A DNA stretch of 39,741 bases from Muribaculaceae bacterium (GCA_029061225.1 JAIDSM010000042.1:1-39741); one strand, 5' to 3'. Positions 25,156-33,482 are shown, counted from the first letter of the stretch. A program made the numbers and translations. The notes: generated from the letters alone by a model not told the origin.

Positions 25156-25458
25156 ACAAGGAAGAATCACGAATTCGAGTCAATACATATAGGAAAGATA
25201 ATCGAGGAGGAACTCCGGCGTCAGGAGCGCACCGTCTCCTGGCTCAGCCGCAAGATACACTGCGACCGACGCAACATCTACGACATATTCTCCCGCCCCT
25301 GCATCGACACCGACCTCCTCTTCCGCTTAAGCATAGCCATGCACAAGGACTTCTTCGCTTGCTTCTCCACTACCTTACATCAAATTAATAACCAATTAGG
25401 AACGCTAACCAACACCGAACACTCAAATTGCCGGTATCCTCCCGACAGCATAATGTGA
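25153..25458 (+). CDS. Small helix-turn-helix regulator
   Basis: 101 residues. Residues ~10-70 (IHIGKIIEEELRRQERTVSWLSRKIHCDRRNIYDIFSRPCIDTDLLFRLSIAMHKDFF) form a Cro/C1-like helix-turn-helix of a kind common in Bacteroidetes; the tail (TTLHQINNQLGTLTNTEHS) is short and polar. Predicted DNA-binding protein, targets unknown. It is expressed behind the structured RNA, and its ATG lies in a segment complementary to the RNA terminator. A 23-codon remnant of the same gene start follows copy 2 of the RNA at 30557. Confidence 0.8.
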   Translation: MTRKNHEFESIHIGKIIEEELRRQERTVSWLSRKIHCDRRNIYDIFSRPCIDTDLLFRLSIAMHKDFFACFSTTLHQINNQLGTLTNTEHSNCRYPPDSIM

Positions 25459-25524
25459 ATATTAATTCACACTTTTGTGAAATACCTATCATATACAAAA
25501 AAACGTGTTATTTATAAAAACTAT

Positions 25525-25661
25525 TAACTTTGCAAACTCATAAATCTAAACAATAACCGAATGTGAAGCTCCCAGTAGCGGGCTTATTCCCTCACATTTC
25601 AAATCTACAAACATCCGATAAGAGGGGAGTGATCGGAACAAAAAAATAATTTACATTATGT
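25525..25661 (+). promoter_or_regulatory. -7 box and structured leader of the unknown gene
   Basis: TAACTTTG at 25525-25532. The ~125-nt leader contains two stem-loops: AATGTGA (25560-25566) with TCACATT (25592-25598), and CCGAT (25615-25619) with ATCGG (25632-25636). No -33 match. Confidence 0.5.
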
Positions 25662-26666
25662 ATGTACGATATGTCTAATTTAAAACTGCAAAAGATTGAT
25701 ATTTCTGCGGCAGTCATCAATGGATGTATTGCTGATATGCTAAATAATGCGGGGCGCGAGGGGACGTGTCCGGCTGAGGAAGGATTGACTTCAATTAGAG
25801 AGGAATCTAAACTGAATCAAGATACAGGATACTCCACTCAATTTGATATTATCAATAGCGCATATCAGTTGTTCTCTACTAATGGACTCCAAAAGGTAGA
25901 TATTGCGAGAAGACTCGCATTAATTGATCTATTCTACACTACGAATTTAAATCGCTTTGCAGAATTTGGACTCGCAGAACTCACTGAGAGAATCTGGAAC
26001 TTGTGTGTCGACAGTATGGGAAATCATACGGACAGTGAGTTGGTAAAAAAGGTTGAAGATTTTGTTAAAGAATGTAGTTTAAATCCTAATACTGCATATC
26101 AAAATCCTATATATCAAAACCTGTTTTCCCCAACCGCTAAATTCGGAATTACTGACGTCAAAGAAGAGAATGGCTCGGCCGTACCCCAAAAACATGGTGC
26201 GGAATCATTGATTTCAAAATACTTCTTTTTCCTTTTGGAGAATCATCATACTCCAGAGAATGTGTTGGGTTTCCCGATATTCGACAGGATTGCATACGAG
26301 CTTCAGGGACCTTTACTAAAAAAGCTTAACATGGCAAGCCGACGTCAAAAGGATATGGTCTGCTACGTAAGAAACATGACGTCGATATTAGATTGTCTGG
26401 TTAACTCTCCGGATCCCAATAGTAGGATATGGAAGATGCCGACAATTGTATGCAACACTCAGTTCGGGCTCCTTGACTACTTCCTGTGGAGAATCGGGAA
26501 AAGTGGGAAGTTCAGTTTTTCTCTTTTATGGAGTAAGGCTGAAAAAATTGCCCATTATCCGGCCGCAAGTCGTTTGGCGGATAAGAATCAACCTTCCACT
26601 GCCACTGATTTCTACTCTTTGCCACAAAGATTTCAGGATTGGCATATAATTTATATATCAATCTGA
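25662..26666 (+). CDS. Protein of unknown function (AT-rich gene)
   Basis: 334 residues, soluble, no signal peptide. The N-terminus is LKLQKIDISAAVINGCIADMLNNAG; the middle is helical; residues ~180-220 read ESLISKYFFFLLENHH...GFPIFDRIAYELQGPLL, vaguely like the SKYLHFH...PIYDs segment of uncharacterised helix-hairpin-helix proteins, but I do not assign it. The gene is clearly more AT-rich than the 16-24 kb genes, as is the following one, suggesting acquisition. ATG 25662 or ATG 25671 could be the start. It lies 44 bp before the BspA-like gene and may share its transcript. Confidence 0.65.
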   Translation: MYDMSNLKLQKIDISAAVINGCIADMLNNAGREGTCPAEEGLTSIREESKLNQDTGYSTQFDIINSAYQLFSTNGLQKVDIARRLALIDLFYTTNLNRFAEFGLAELTERIWNLCVDSMGNHTDSELVKKVEDFVKECSLNPNTAYQNPIYQNLFSPTAKFGITDVKEENGSAVPQKHGAESLISKYFFFLLENHHTPENVLGFPIFDRIAYELQGPLLKKLNMASRRQKDMVCYVRNMTSILDCLVNSPDPNSRIWKMPTIVCNTQFGLLDYFLWRIGKSGKFSFSLLWSKAEKIAHYPAASRLADKNQPSTATDFYSLPQRFQDWHIIYISI

Positions 26667-26710
26667 ATTTCTAAGATACAACTACTTATTAACATTTAAT
26701 AATAAAAAAA

Positions 26711-27781
26711 ATGAAAAGTCTACTTGTAAGTTTAGCTTTGCTGCTATGTGCTGTACGACTCTTTGCTAGTGTTCCATTAAAATATAACACGAATGATAGC
26801 GATAACACGGCAACTGTAGCTGCCGATTATACTTCTCGCAGCCTTCCAGTCAAAGAGTTGACAATTCCTTCAGAAGTAACGATTGACGGTAAAACTTATA
26901 CTGTTGTAGGAATAGCCGATAATGCTTTTTCCAATTGTACCATTGACAATATAACATTGCCTGAAACGCTAAAATCTATCGGAGAGAATGCTTTCTATTA
27001 TGCAACCATACCTTATCTTTATATTCCAGATGGCGTTGAGTATATAGGGAATAATGCATTTAGTGACTTTAAATGTCACGCAATACACATACCAGACTCT
27101 CTTAAGGAAGCAATTAGAGGTACTACACTTGATACTACATTTCATTTTACAGTATTTGAATTTATTGAGTTTGCTTCTGATACAACCAAATTAAAATTTA
27201 TGGATAGGTTTGGTTATAACAAAAATAAAATAAAAGTAAATGAGAATTCAGTTGTTAAAAAATTAGCAAATGAATCCTTGGAGGAGGCAAAAAAGCAATT
27301 GGAGGAGGAAAAAAAGCAAAAGGAGACTCTTCCGGAAAAGAAAAAAGAGGAATTGCCTGGAGTATACGCAAATAAAGTTCCTCTTGTGGTAGAAAAAGAA
27401 TATGGTAGATTCTATTGGAAAACTAACTCTGCGGGCAAACGATATCTTGTTAACAAGGCAGGAAAGACCATCCTCCCCGCTACTGCATGGGATTCTGTAT
27501 GGCTAAATAATATAATTGTTATAAAAAAGAATGGCAAATTTGGAGCATACTCCTATGATGGAACAAAACTTGTATCTGCTGTATATGATTCCTTTCAAGG
27601 ATACGGAGCGGAAGGAAGACTTCTATTTGCAAATAACACTCCTAATGGAATGAAACTTTTTGTATTTTCAAAGAAAGGTGCTTTATTAGCATCTAAAGCT
27701 TTCACTAATAGCCAGAAATATAGCGCTGCGGCTTGGATAAAGGACTGGATGAATATATTCTCTCCATTTGAACTATACTGA
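26711..27781 (+). CDS. Secreted BspA-like leucine-rich repeat protein with WG-like end
   Basis: 356 residues. Signal peptide (1-19, ...AVRLFAS). Residues ~45-130 contain BspA-type repeats (VVGIADNAFSNCTIDNITLPETLKSIGENAFYYATIPYLYIPDGVEYIGNNAF). A charged coiled-coil (EEAKKQLEEEKKQKETLPEKKKEEL, ~195-220) links to a beta-rich end with WG-repeat character (RYLVNKAGKTILPATAWDSVWLNNIIVIKKNGKFGAYSYDG). Probably surface-exposed or periplasmic and binding, not catalytic. Only about three LRR units are present, short for this family. AT-rich like its upstream neighbour. Confidence 0.8.
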   Translation: MKSLLVSLALLLCAVRLFASVPLKYNTNDSDNTATVAADYTSRSLPVKELTIPSEVTIDGKTYTVVGIADNAFSNCTIDNITLPETLKSIGENAFYYATIPYLYIPDGVEYIGNNAFSDFKCHAIHIPDSLKEAIRGTTLDTTFHFTVFEFIEFASDTTKLKFMDRFGYNKNKIKVNENSVVKKLANESLEEAKKQLEEEKKQKETLPEKKKEELPGVYANKVPLVVEKEYGRFYWKTNSAGKRYLVNKAGKTILPATAWDSVWLNNIIVIKKNGKFGAYSYDGTKLVSAVYDSFQGYGAEGRLLFANNTPNGMKLFVFSKKGALLASKAFTNSQKYSAAAWIKDWMNIFSPFELY

Positions 27782-27789
27782 TAAAACGT

Positions 27790-27831
27790 CTAATCCTGAA
27801 AAAACTTTTAATCAAGTTTTTTCAGGATTAG
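27790..27831 (+). terminator. Strong terminator after the BspA-like gene
   Basis: A perfect 18-bp stem (27790-27807 with 27814-27831) with a 6-nt loop; each arm contains a run of six A or T. It begins 9 bp past the stop codon. The remaining ~280 bp to the next gene hold only weak promoter-like sequence (TGACTTTG at 27999). Confidence 0.88.
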
Positions 27832-28114
27832 ATAGGGTACTGATTATCCTTATCCGTTATCCTTTCTGGCTGTTAAGCAGGATTCCCTCCAAAGTACAGA
27901 TAATCCAGAAATGAGAATCGGTTCGGTGGGAATAAATTCTTCTCATATACGCGAAAAATCCATCACAACAATTAAATATAGCGCCGGATAAAAATTACTG
28001 ACTTTGCATTGACTCTTTGCACCTTTGCAGGAGATTATTATCCGCTTGCTAAAGTTGAGTTAATATAAAAATAAGTCTAAACAACTTCTATACATAGATT
28101 TAAATACAAGAAGA

Positions 28115-28603
28115 ATGAAAGCGACCAATTTTATTTTAGGAGCAATGATCCTCCTAAGCACCGCATTCACATCATGCGGAAAATCAGCTCAGAAGGAAGA
28201 CAATGCGGATTCCACTACCGCAGATACCATTACAATCGAAAAAGCAGCCTCTTCAACTCAACAAGACGAAATTCAACCTGATGGTGCAACATCCGACGAG
28301 TTAGCCGCAGGATCAATCAAATATGTACCGGCATCCGAGGGGGACTGCTACATAGGTGAGAGAACCCGAGTTAACAATGACTCCGGAATCTGGTGTGAGA
28401 TTACTTTCTACCCCAACGGCACCTGTGAGCTTAAGATGGAGAACTCATCTCTCAAAGGAACATTCTCGGGTGAGGTCAAAGGCAAAGAATATAATATAGC
28501 CGTTAAATTCAGCAATGGAGAAGAGTATGACTTTGTCGGAGACAAATCAAAACTCGTTGCTGATGACGGTTTGGTGAAATATATAGTGGAACTCGAAATG
28601 TGA
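28115..28603 (+). CDS. Small lipoprotein of unknown function
   Basis: 162 residues. Signal sequence with lipobox TAFTSC (lipidated Cys21), an acidic Ser/Thr-rich linker (25-65), and a compact C-terminal domain of alternating beta-strands (WCEITFYPNGTCELKMENSSLKGTFSGEVKGKEYNIAVKFSNGEEYDFVG), lipocalin- or copper-resistance-NlpE-like in appearance but not assignable. Predicted envelope lipoprotein. Monocistronic, closed by a strong terminator. Confidence 0.78.
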   Translation: MKATNFILGAMILLSTAFTSCGKSAQKEDNADSTTADTITIEKAASSTQQDEIQPDGATSDELAAGSIKYVPASEGDCYIGERTRVNNDSGIWCEITFYPNGTCELKMENSSLKGTFSGEVKGKEYNIAVKFSNGEEYDFVGDKSKLVADDGLVKYIVELEM

Positions 28604-28625
28604 TTGATATCAGAATTCAAAAACA

Positions 28626-28671
28626 AAAAAGAGCAACCGGGGACATCTTCCTGGTTGTTCTTTTTCTTTTT
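28626..28671 (+). terminator. Terminator of the lipoprotein gene
   Basis: A 16-bp stem with two G-U pairs (28626-28641 with 28650-28665) followed by CTTTTTT. Confidence 0.88.
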
Positions 28672-28748
28672 TAATAAAGCCCCTCCACACCTCTCCCCGG
28701 AGCTGAACGACGGCTACGATTACCTCGGCAAATAACACCTCATTTTAC

Positions 28749-28799
28749 AAAAGCAACTCAAGGATGTATCCTCCGCGGACTCATCCTTGAGTTGCTTTT
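28749..28799 (+). terminator. Second hairpin upstream of DUF4143 ATPase 2
   Basis: A perfect 18-bp inverted repeat (28749-28766 with 28782-28799) with a 15-nt loop and terminal TTTT on one side, AAAA on the other: a bidirectional terminator shape. No intact gene precedes it directly; 28673-28748 contains no recognised gene. Confidence 0.8.
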
Positions 28800-28822
28800 A
28801 ATCTGAAGATTTATCAGCATCC

Positions 28823-28909
28823 AATGATTATTGCAATGATGACTTATGCAAAATGATTATTACAATAATTATTTTCGCAAAATGATCATTGCAATAATCA
28901 TTTTTTTAT
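28823..28909. repeat. Three 29-bp tandem repeats with palindromic cores
   Basis: Units start at 28823, 28852 and 28881 (exactly 29 bp each). Each begins AATGATnATTnCAATnAT, an imperfect palindrome (best in unit 3, ATGATCATTGCAATAATCAT). The third unit ends on the -7 box of the ATPase promoter, so a bound regulator would cover the -33 region. Confidence 0.85.
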
Positions 28910-28917
28910 TATCTTTG
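28910..28917 (+). promoter_or_regulatory. -7 box of DUF4143 ATPase 2
   Basis: TATCTTTG matches TAnnTTTG; an ATTG at 28888-28891 gives an 18-bp spacer and lies inside repeat unit 3. The leader is about 16 nt. Confidence 0.65.
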
Positions 28918-28938
28918 CGGTCTAAATCTTTTTGACTT

Positions 28939-30129
28939 ATGGAAACCCTCAAACGCAAATATATTCGTCTTCTAAAACTCACCTCAACTAAACATGTTCG
29001 GGAAATATATCACAGGATATCCTGGGATACACGCCTCGTCGGAATAAAAGGCGCACGCGGCGTAGGCAAGACTACTCTTCTGCTTCAACGCATCAAACTT
29101 TCCTTCCCCGACACGTCAAAAGCCCTGTATGTCTCGCTCGACGACATATGGTTTGCCAGCCATACCCTGACTGACCTCGGCGACATGGCAGAAGCGGAAG
29201 GGATCACACATCTATTTATCGACGAAGTGCATCGAATGCCGGGATGGGAACGACAAATGAAGAATCTATATGATTTCTTTCCCAATATCAAGGTTGCCTT
29301 CACTGGAAGTTCCCTGCTGATCATCGACCATTCCATCGCCGATCTCTCTCGACGCTGCCTGCTATATGACATGCGGGGTCTATCCTTCCGCGAATTTCTT
29401 GAATTCCAGGGGATAAAGTTACAACCATACAGTCTGCAGGACATATTGTACGACCATATGCGTATTGCCTCGGAAATAGCGGCACGGATTGATGTGCTCC
29501 CGCTCTTCCATAAATATCTCAGACATGGTTTCTATCCTTTCTATACTACAGAAACAGAAACCGACTATCTCATAAGGGTCAACAATATGATCACAAGCGT
29601 AATCGACTACGATATTCCGGCAGTCGACAATGTGGAATACGCCACTTTGCTGAAAGCAAAACATCTGCTCACAATCATAGCCACCCAGACCCCATCACCA
29701 CTTAATGCCAAACTGACGTCGGAAATGTTAGGGGTGACACCGAATCAGCTTATAAAAATCCTTTCTTTGCTTGAGCGCTCACAGATATTGCGGCTGCTAT
29801 ACTTCAACGGAGAGCGCAATCCCAAGTCGATGGCAAAACCTCAAAAGGTGATTTTCGACAATCCCTCCATCATCAACGCCCTCGGACAAGCCGATAAGGG
29901 AAAGCTCCGCGAGACATTCCTCGCCTCCATGATGGCCCATTCACATGAGACGGCATACCCAAAAGAAGGAGATTTATTGGTAGACCGACGCTATCTGTTT
30001 GAAGTAGGAGGAGCAAGGAAAAGTTTCGCTCAGATAAAGGATATTCCAGATAGTTTTATTGCAGCAGATGACATTCCCGTAGGACTCGGCAATAAGATTC
30101 CCCTCTGGCTATTCGGGTTCATTTACTGA
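28939..30129 (+). CDS. DUF4143-family AAA-ATPase 2
   Basis: 396 residues. Walker A GARGVGKTTLL (38-48), Walker B HLFIDEVHRMPGW (Asp95, Glu96), sensor-like VAFTGSSLL, then a DUF4143-type helical region with winged-helix character (LTSEMLGVTPNQLIKILSLLERSQILR) and the C-terminal block (DLLVDRRYLFEVGGARKSFAQIK). The C-terminal end resembles a PD-(D/E)XK-like fold but without a clean ExK. It is distinct in sequence from the DUF4143 ATPase at 19845. It has a short leader behind a private palindromic repeat array. Function unknown; often counted among Bacteroidetes accessory NTPases. Confidence 0.87.
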   Translation: METLKRKYIRLLKLTSTKHVREIYHRISWDTRLVGIKGARGVGKTTLLLQRIKLSFPDTSKALYVSLDDIWFASHTLTDLGDMAEAEGITHLFIDEVHRMPGWERQMKNLYDFFPNIKVAFTGSSLLIIDHSIADLSRRCLLYDMRGLSFREFLEFQGIKLQPYSLQDILYDHMRIASEIAARIDVLPLFHKYLRHGFYPFYTTETETDYLIRVNNMITSVIDYDIPAVDNVEYATLLKAKHLLTIIATQTPSPLNAKLTSEMLGVTPNQLIKILSLLERSQILRLLYFNGERNPKSMAKPQKVIFDNPSIINALGQADKGKLRETFLASMMAHSHETAYPKEGDLLVDRRYLFEVGGARKSFAQIKDIPDSFIAADDIPVGLGNKIPLWLFGFIY

Positions 30130-30257
30130 ATGATTTCCGCACCAATATGCCAGTCCACCTCTGCGGTCAGGGAAAAGAAAACTTCACCTCATAGACCTTC
30201 TAACCCTTCCACAACAGGTCGAAAGCGAAAGTGTAGAATAAAATCCTACACCTTTGT

Positions 30258-30289
30258 CTTGATATTTTGTAAAATTTGATGTAATTTTG
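30258..30289 (+). promoter_or_regulatory. Promoter of RNA element copy 2
   Basis: CTTG (30258-30261), 20-bp spacer, TAATTTTG (30282-30289), same geometry as copy 1. Confidence 0.75.
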
Positions 30290-30294
30290 CATCG

Positions 30295-30463
30295 CAAAAC
30301 CGATCGGGATCCATACCCCGACCGGCAGGGAAGATTACATCACCTTGGCAATTCGGCTGCGGAGGCAGCGGGAAGTGATGAGAACCGTTCTTCTTTCCTT
30401 GGCACCCACCACGGGCACCTAAATGAAAAATATCGATTGCATCCGGTGTGCAATATTTTTTTT
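30295..30463 (+). ncRNA. Candidate structured RNA / attenuator, copy 2
   Basis: About 169 nt. It keeps the CATCAC/GTGATG helix, the GCTGC/GCAGC hairpin (tetraloop TTAG in copy 1, GGAG here) and the terminator ATTGCA-TCCGGTG-TGCAAT (30436-30454) with eight T. The helix equivalent to 24994-25015 has two internal mismatches. The anti-terminator partner GATGCAATTGATAT is intact at 30545-30558. Confidence 0.6.
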
Positions 30464-30556
30464 GACCGACAGCCCCACGCTGCCTCCAAAGTGTATCCGA
30501 CTACATCGACACACTAATGGGATAGTTATTGGCTGCCATGAAAAGATGCAATTGAT

Positions 30557-30628
30557 ATGACAAGGAAAAATCACGAATCTAACGAATTCCAATCAACTTA
30601 CGACCTGCCATTTTTGCATAAATCGTAG
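30557..30628 (+). pseudogene. Remnant of the HTH gene start
   Basis: ATGACAAGGAAAAATCACGA opens a 23-codon frame that matches the first seven residues of the HTH gene at 25153 (MTRKNHE) and then diverges to a stop. The HTH domain is gone. It now sits directly before the nuclease gene promoter. Confidence 0.75.
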
Positions 30629-30644
30629 AATAAAGTTAACTTTA
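30613..30644 (+). promoter_or_regulatory. Promoter of the PD-(D/E)XK nuclease gene
   Basis: TTTG (30613-30616), 20-bp spacer, TAACTTTA (30637-30644), one mismatch from the consensus. The -33 box lies within the HTH remnant. Confidence 0.7.
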
Positions 30645-30665
30645 TAAGTATAAACAGATAACAAT

Positions 30666-32054
30666 ATGACAAGAAAGTCAAACACCTTAAAGTCTGGAAT
30701 AGCCGTCAACCGTATGTTTGTCGGCAACTATCTGACATCTAACCTTGGACATGAGATCATAAACCTTTTTCAGGCTGACAACGGCAACCACTATCTCTAT
30801 CTTAATGCCTATGGCAACTTTGATAAAAAGCATTCAGGCAAAATCGGAACCATGCTGATGGTAAAGTCAGTCGGCAGGAATGTGGTGGAAGTTATAGGTA
30901 TGGCCAAGAATCTTGAATCTGTGGAGGGAGTTGATAAGCCATATATAAAATATCAGGAAACACCTGACAACCTGATTTTTAAGAATCAGATTAAACTGAT
31001 ACAAGATGAAAATATAACATACGGAGGTGTACCTTTGAATGAAATATTCAACGATGCAGAGCAACAGACCATCTTCGTGACATATAAGGCTAAAGCCGGA
31101 GATGTCTTCATCCCAGAAGGCAGCAAGCGAATTTTCATACAATACGGCAAGGATGATGAGGTTGCAGAAAAGCAATCTCCAGATAAAATATATGTGGTGC
31201 TGGAAGGATATAAATTTCCATCCACGTCCCTGAAAAGCTACATCTACCCGGATGGCAAAGACAAAGGAGTCGATAATGAAAACCAACGAAAGGATTATGA
31301 GAAAGTCTTAACAGAAATCGTTAACAATGATGAACTGTGGACTTCTGACAGGGATTGGAAAGTAAATATCCTCAAGGATCAGATAGAAAGGAAACCAAAT
31401 CTTTTTGAAATATGTCAGATTCAGAACGATGAAAATCGTATCTCGAATGCCTTGGCGTATTTCATGATGCAGCAGCAATATAAGGAGTTATGGAAGGACT
31501 TCTTTTTAAATCGTTTGGGAATTGCTCTTTCTGACGAATACTCTGTAGAGAGAGAAGCGGATGCAAGAATCGAAGCTGAGAGGTGGGATCATGCCTGCAG
31601 ACCGGGAGGTGGCCGAATCGATCTTTTGATCAAGGACAAAGGCAATATCATTGTCATAGAAAACAAAATCAAATCAGGCATCAATTCAAAGTCATCTGAC
31701 GCCAAGGACATGACCCAACTTGACCGATATGTAAATTTCATAGAGTCGATCATAGAAGAGTCGAAGTCGAAAACAAAGTGTCAAGGACCTAAACCGTATT
31801 ATTTTATTTTGACACCTAACTATAATGTTCCGGATGCAAGCAGACTGAACGATAAATTCCGCATTGTCACATATAAAGAACTATATGATTTCCTTTCTGA
31901 CGAGGAATATAAAGAGAAGGTTGAGAAGGATGATAACTTCAAGGCTTTTAGGGATACGCTTCGCCGCCATACATTGCACACACCTAATGCCTATCTCTTT
32001 GATGAGATGATGGAGAAATTCCAGAATCGGATCAAGGAAAAGAAAAACCTGTAA
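30666..32054 (+). CDS. PD-(D/E)XK nuclease family protein
   Basis: 462 residues. N-terminal domain (1-180) with the NYLTSNLGHEIINLF and HSGKIGTMLMVKSVGRNVVEVIG blocks seen in Bacteroidetes nucleases; C-terminal PD-(D/E)XK_4-like domain with NRISNALAYFM (258-268), GRIDLLI (Asp319), IVIENKI (Glu332, Lys334) and QLDRY (351-355). The catalytic set is complete, so metal-dependent DNA cleavage is predicted. Comparable proteins occur beside restriction or anti-phage genes; here no methylase is present. Its first residues (MTRKS) echo those of the lost HTH gene (MTRKN), suggesting insertion at the same site. Confidence 0.82.
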   Translation: MTRKSNTLKSGIAVNRMFVGNYLTSNLGHEIINLFQADNGNHYLYLNAYGNFDKKHSGKIGTMLMVKSVGRNVVEVIGMAKNLESVEGVDKPYIKYQETPDNLIFKNQIKLIQDENITYGGVPLNEIFNDAEQQTIFVTYKAKAGDVFIPEGSKRIFIQYGKDDEVAEKQSPDKIYVVLEGYKFPSTSLKSYIYPDGKDKGVDNENQRKDYEKVLTEIVNNDELWTSDRDWKVNILKDQIERKPNLFEICQIQNDENRISNALAYFMMQQQYKELWKDFFLNRLGIALSDEYSVEREADARIEAERWDHACRPGGGRIDLLIKDKGNIIVIENKIKSGINSKSSDAKDMTQLDRYVNFIESIIEESKSKTKCQGPKPYYFILTPNYNVPDASRLNDKFRIVTYKELYDFLSDEEYKEKVEKDDNFKAFRDTLRRHTLHTPNAYLFDEMMEKFQNRIKEKKNL

Positions 32055-32141
32055 AGATAAGGGCACATATATTTTACATTTTGTAGACTAAATTTCCATA
32101 TGATTCTTGTTATATATACTAACACTTAAAGCCAAATAACC

Positions 32142-32650
32142 ATGAGCGTATTAGACTAACTGGATGTTAGCGAATACTTCAACGGCAAAATGGACCGAGG
32201 GATTGAGAAACGACACGAAATATTAGAAGTCCTCAAAAGGAAAGGCTGTCCGTTCTGATAGTTGACCCAAACAATGAGATGCCTTTGGAGGAGATAGAGG
32301 GAGCATTGCCCGATCTGTATCTGAAAAAATTTGATTTGGCTGATTGTAAAGATGGCGATTTCAACCGGATAGGTCAGCATTTAGGACAATACATAAGTGA
32401 CGGAAAGTGCGTTTCTGATGGCCTGCTGTTTGACAACATCGACTGCATAAATGCAGGAAAAGACACCGAAGATTTACAGACAATGGTGTGGCAATCACTG
32501 AAAAGAGATGATTCCGACATGTGCGGTTATTCAATTCTCCCATTTGGCGATGCCATCCCATTCGATAAAATGATGATAGCGGCAAGGTGTAAGGAAAAAC
32601 CCGACTATCTAAAGGATAAATCACTTCTAACGCATATTATCGAAGTATAA
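32142..32650 (+). pseudogene. Decayed paralogue of the gene at 34094
   Basis: Starts ATG 32142 (MSVLD) but has a stop at 32157-32159, continues LDVSEYFNGKMDRGIEKRHEILEVLKRKGCP, loses one base near 32256, and resumes as VLIVDPNNEMPLEEIE in another frame to 32650. It aligns with the 34094 protein through VL(I/L)(V/I)DP..E, (L/I)(L/I)FDNID and ARC...PDYL. Residues 32279-32650 are open, so a shorter product starting at ATG 32279 cannot be excluded. Confidence 0.78.
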
Positions 32651-32675
32651 GGCAATTATACTTCTGATAAAAACA

Positions 32676-32708
32676 AGAACACCGCCACAAAACGGTGTTC
32701 TCTTTTTA
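32676..32708. terminator. Bidirectional terminator
   Basis: AGAACACCG (32676-32684) pairs with CGGTGTTCT (32693-32701); followed by CTTTTT on plus and preceded by AAAAAC on plus (T-rich on minus). It separates the pseudogene (+) from the convergent gene (-). Confidence 0.85.
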
Positions 32709-32719
32709 TTCTACCAATG

Positions 32720-33247
32720 CTAACGTTTAGCAATAATTCGCATTGTCTCAAATATCATCGCAATATCTATTCCATTGCATAGATCCAACTTACCGTCCGC
32801 AAGGTCGTAACGAGTATAAGGATAGCGCGATTCATAAAGATGGGCATTCTTTACGCTCTTTTCATCACCTCCAAAAAGACATATGGTGTTTTCTTCGTCA
32901 TATTCATCTATCACTGGAGATTTATCGAAATTATCGTTATAGCCGTTATAGACTGAAGGAGAGATGAGGTATTTTCGTTTGAAGTTTTTGATTGGCTCAA
33001 TGTAGTTGGCACCATCTCTATAGCCAATCAATATAGGCAGTCTGACCTCTTTCCATATCTCCTCAAAGTTGTAGAAACTACGGCATTTTGGAAAGTCTAT
33101 GATATGAACATCAAACTTATCGGATTTGAACCACTTATTTACTACTTCCTTAAGAGCCTCCTCATCATAATAGCCTTTAGGAGTGGTCTTACCTATTGGC
33201 TTAAAATGATGCAGTCCGGTGAAGATTATTACACTCTGTTTCATCAT
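32720..33247 (-). CDS. Alpha/beta-hydrolase-like protein without nucleophile
   Basis: 175 residues, soluble. Opens MMKQSVIIFTGLHHFKP, has LPILIGYRDGANYIEPIKNFKRKYLISPSV where a YqiA-type esterase would have its GxSxGG elbow, and ends CLFGGDEKSVKNAHLYESRYPYTRYDLADGKLDL...IFETMRII. The fold therefore resembles small YqiA/UPF0227-like hydrolases, but no catalytic Ser elbow is present. It is a distant paralogue of the gene at 33483 (shared IG....i....k.YLIsPsv pattern). Function unknown; possibly a binding or sensor derivative. Convergent with the pseudogene at 32142. Confidence 0.6.
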   Translation of the reverse strand: MMKQSVIIFTGLHHFKPIGKTTPKGYYDEEALKEVVNKWFKSDKFDVHIIDFPKCRSFYNFEEIWKEVRLPILIGYRDGANYIEPIKNFKRKYLISPSVYNGYNDNFDKSPVIDEYDEENTICLFGGDEKSVKNAHLYESRYPYTRYDLADGKLDLCNGIDIAMIFETMRIIAKR

Positions 33248-33482
33248 TTCCTTTAGTGTTACTGATTATTCATATATATACTAAAAGAATGCATAAAATT
33301 TAGCGCAGAAACAGACTTTAACAATCCTCACACTTGATTGAAAACATGAGGTCCATGCATCGAGCATACCACAACAAAGACAAATGTTAAATATTCATAA
33401 GCGACTAAATTTTTGGACCTTGTTTATTATTTATAAACACGAGAGGCTTAAAGCCCTACAATCAATAAACACCACGATACAA

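Larger units (their letters stand above)
30222..30590 (+). repeat. Second copy of the ~370-bp RNA/HTH element
   Basis: From GAAAGCGAAAGTGT to ATGACAAGGAAAAATCACGA this repeats 24817-25172 with most bases identical, including promoter, RNA helices, terminator and the start of the HTH gene. The loss of similarity coincides with the loss of the rest of the HTH gene after about eight codons. Confidence 0.9.
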
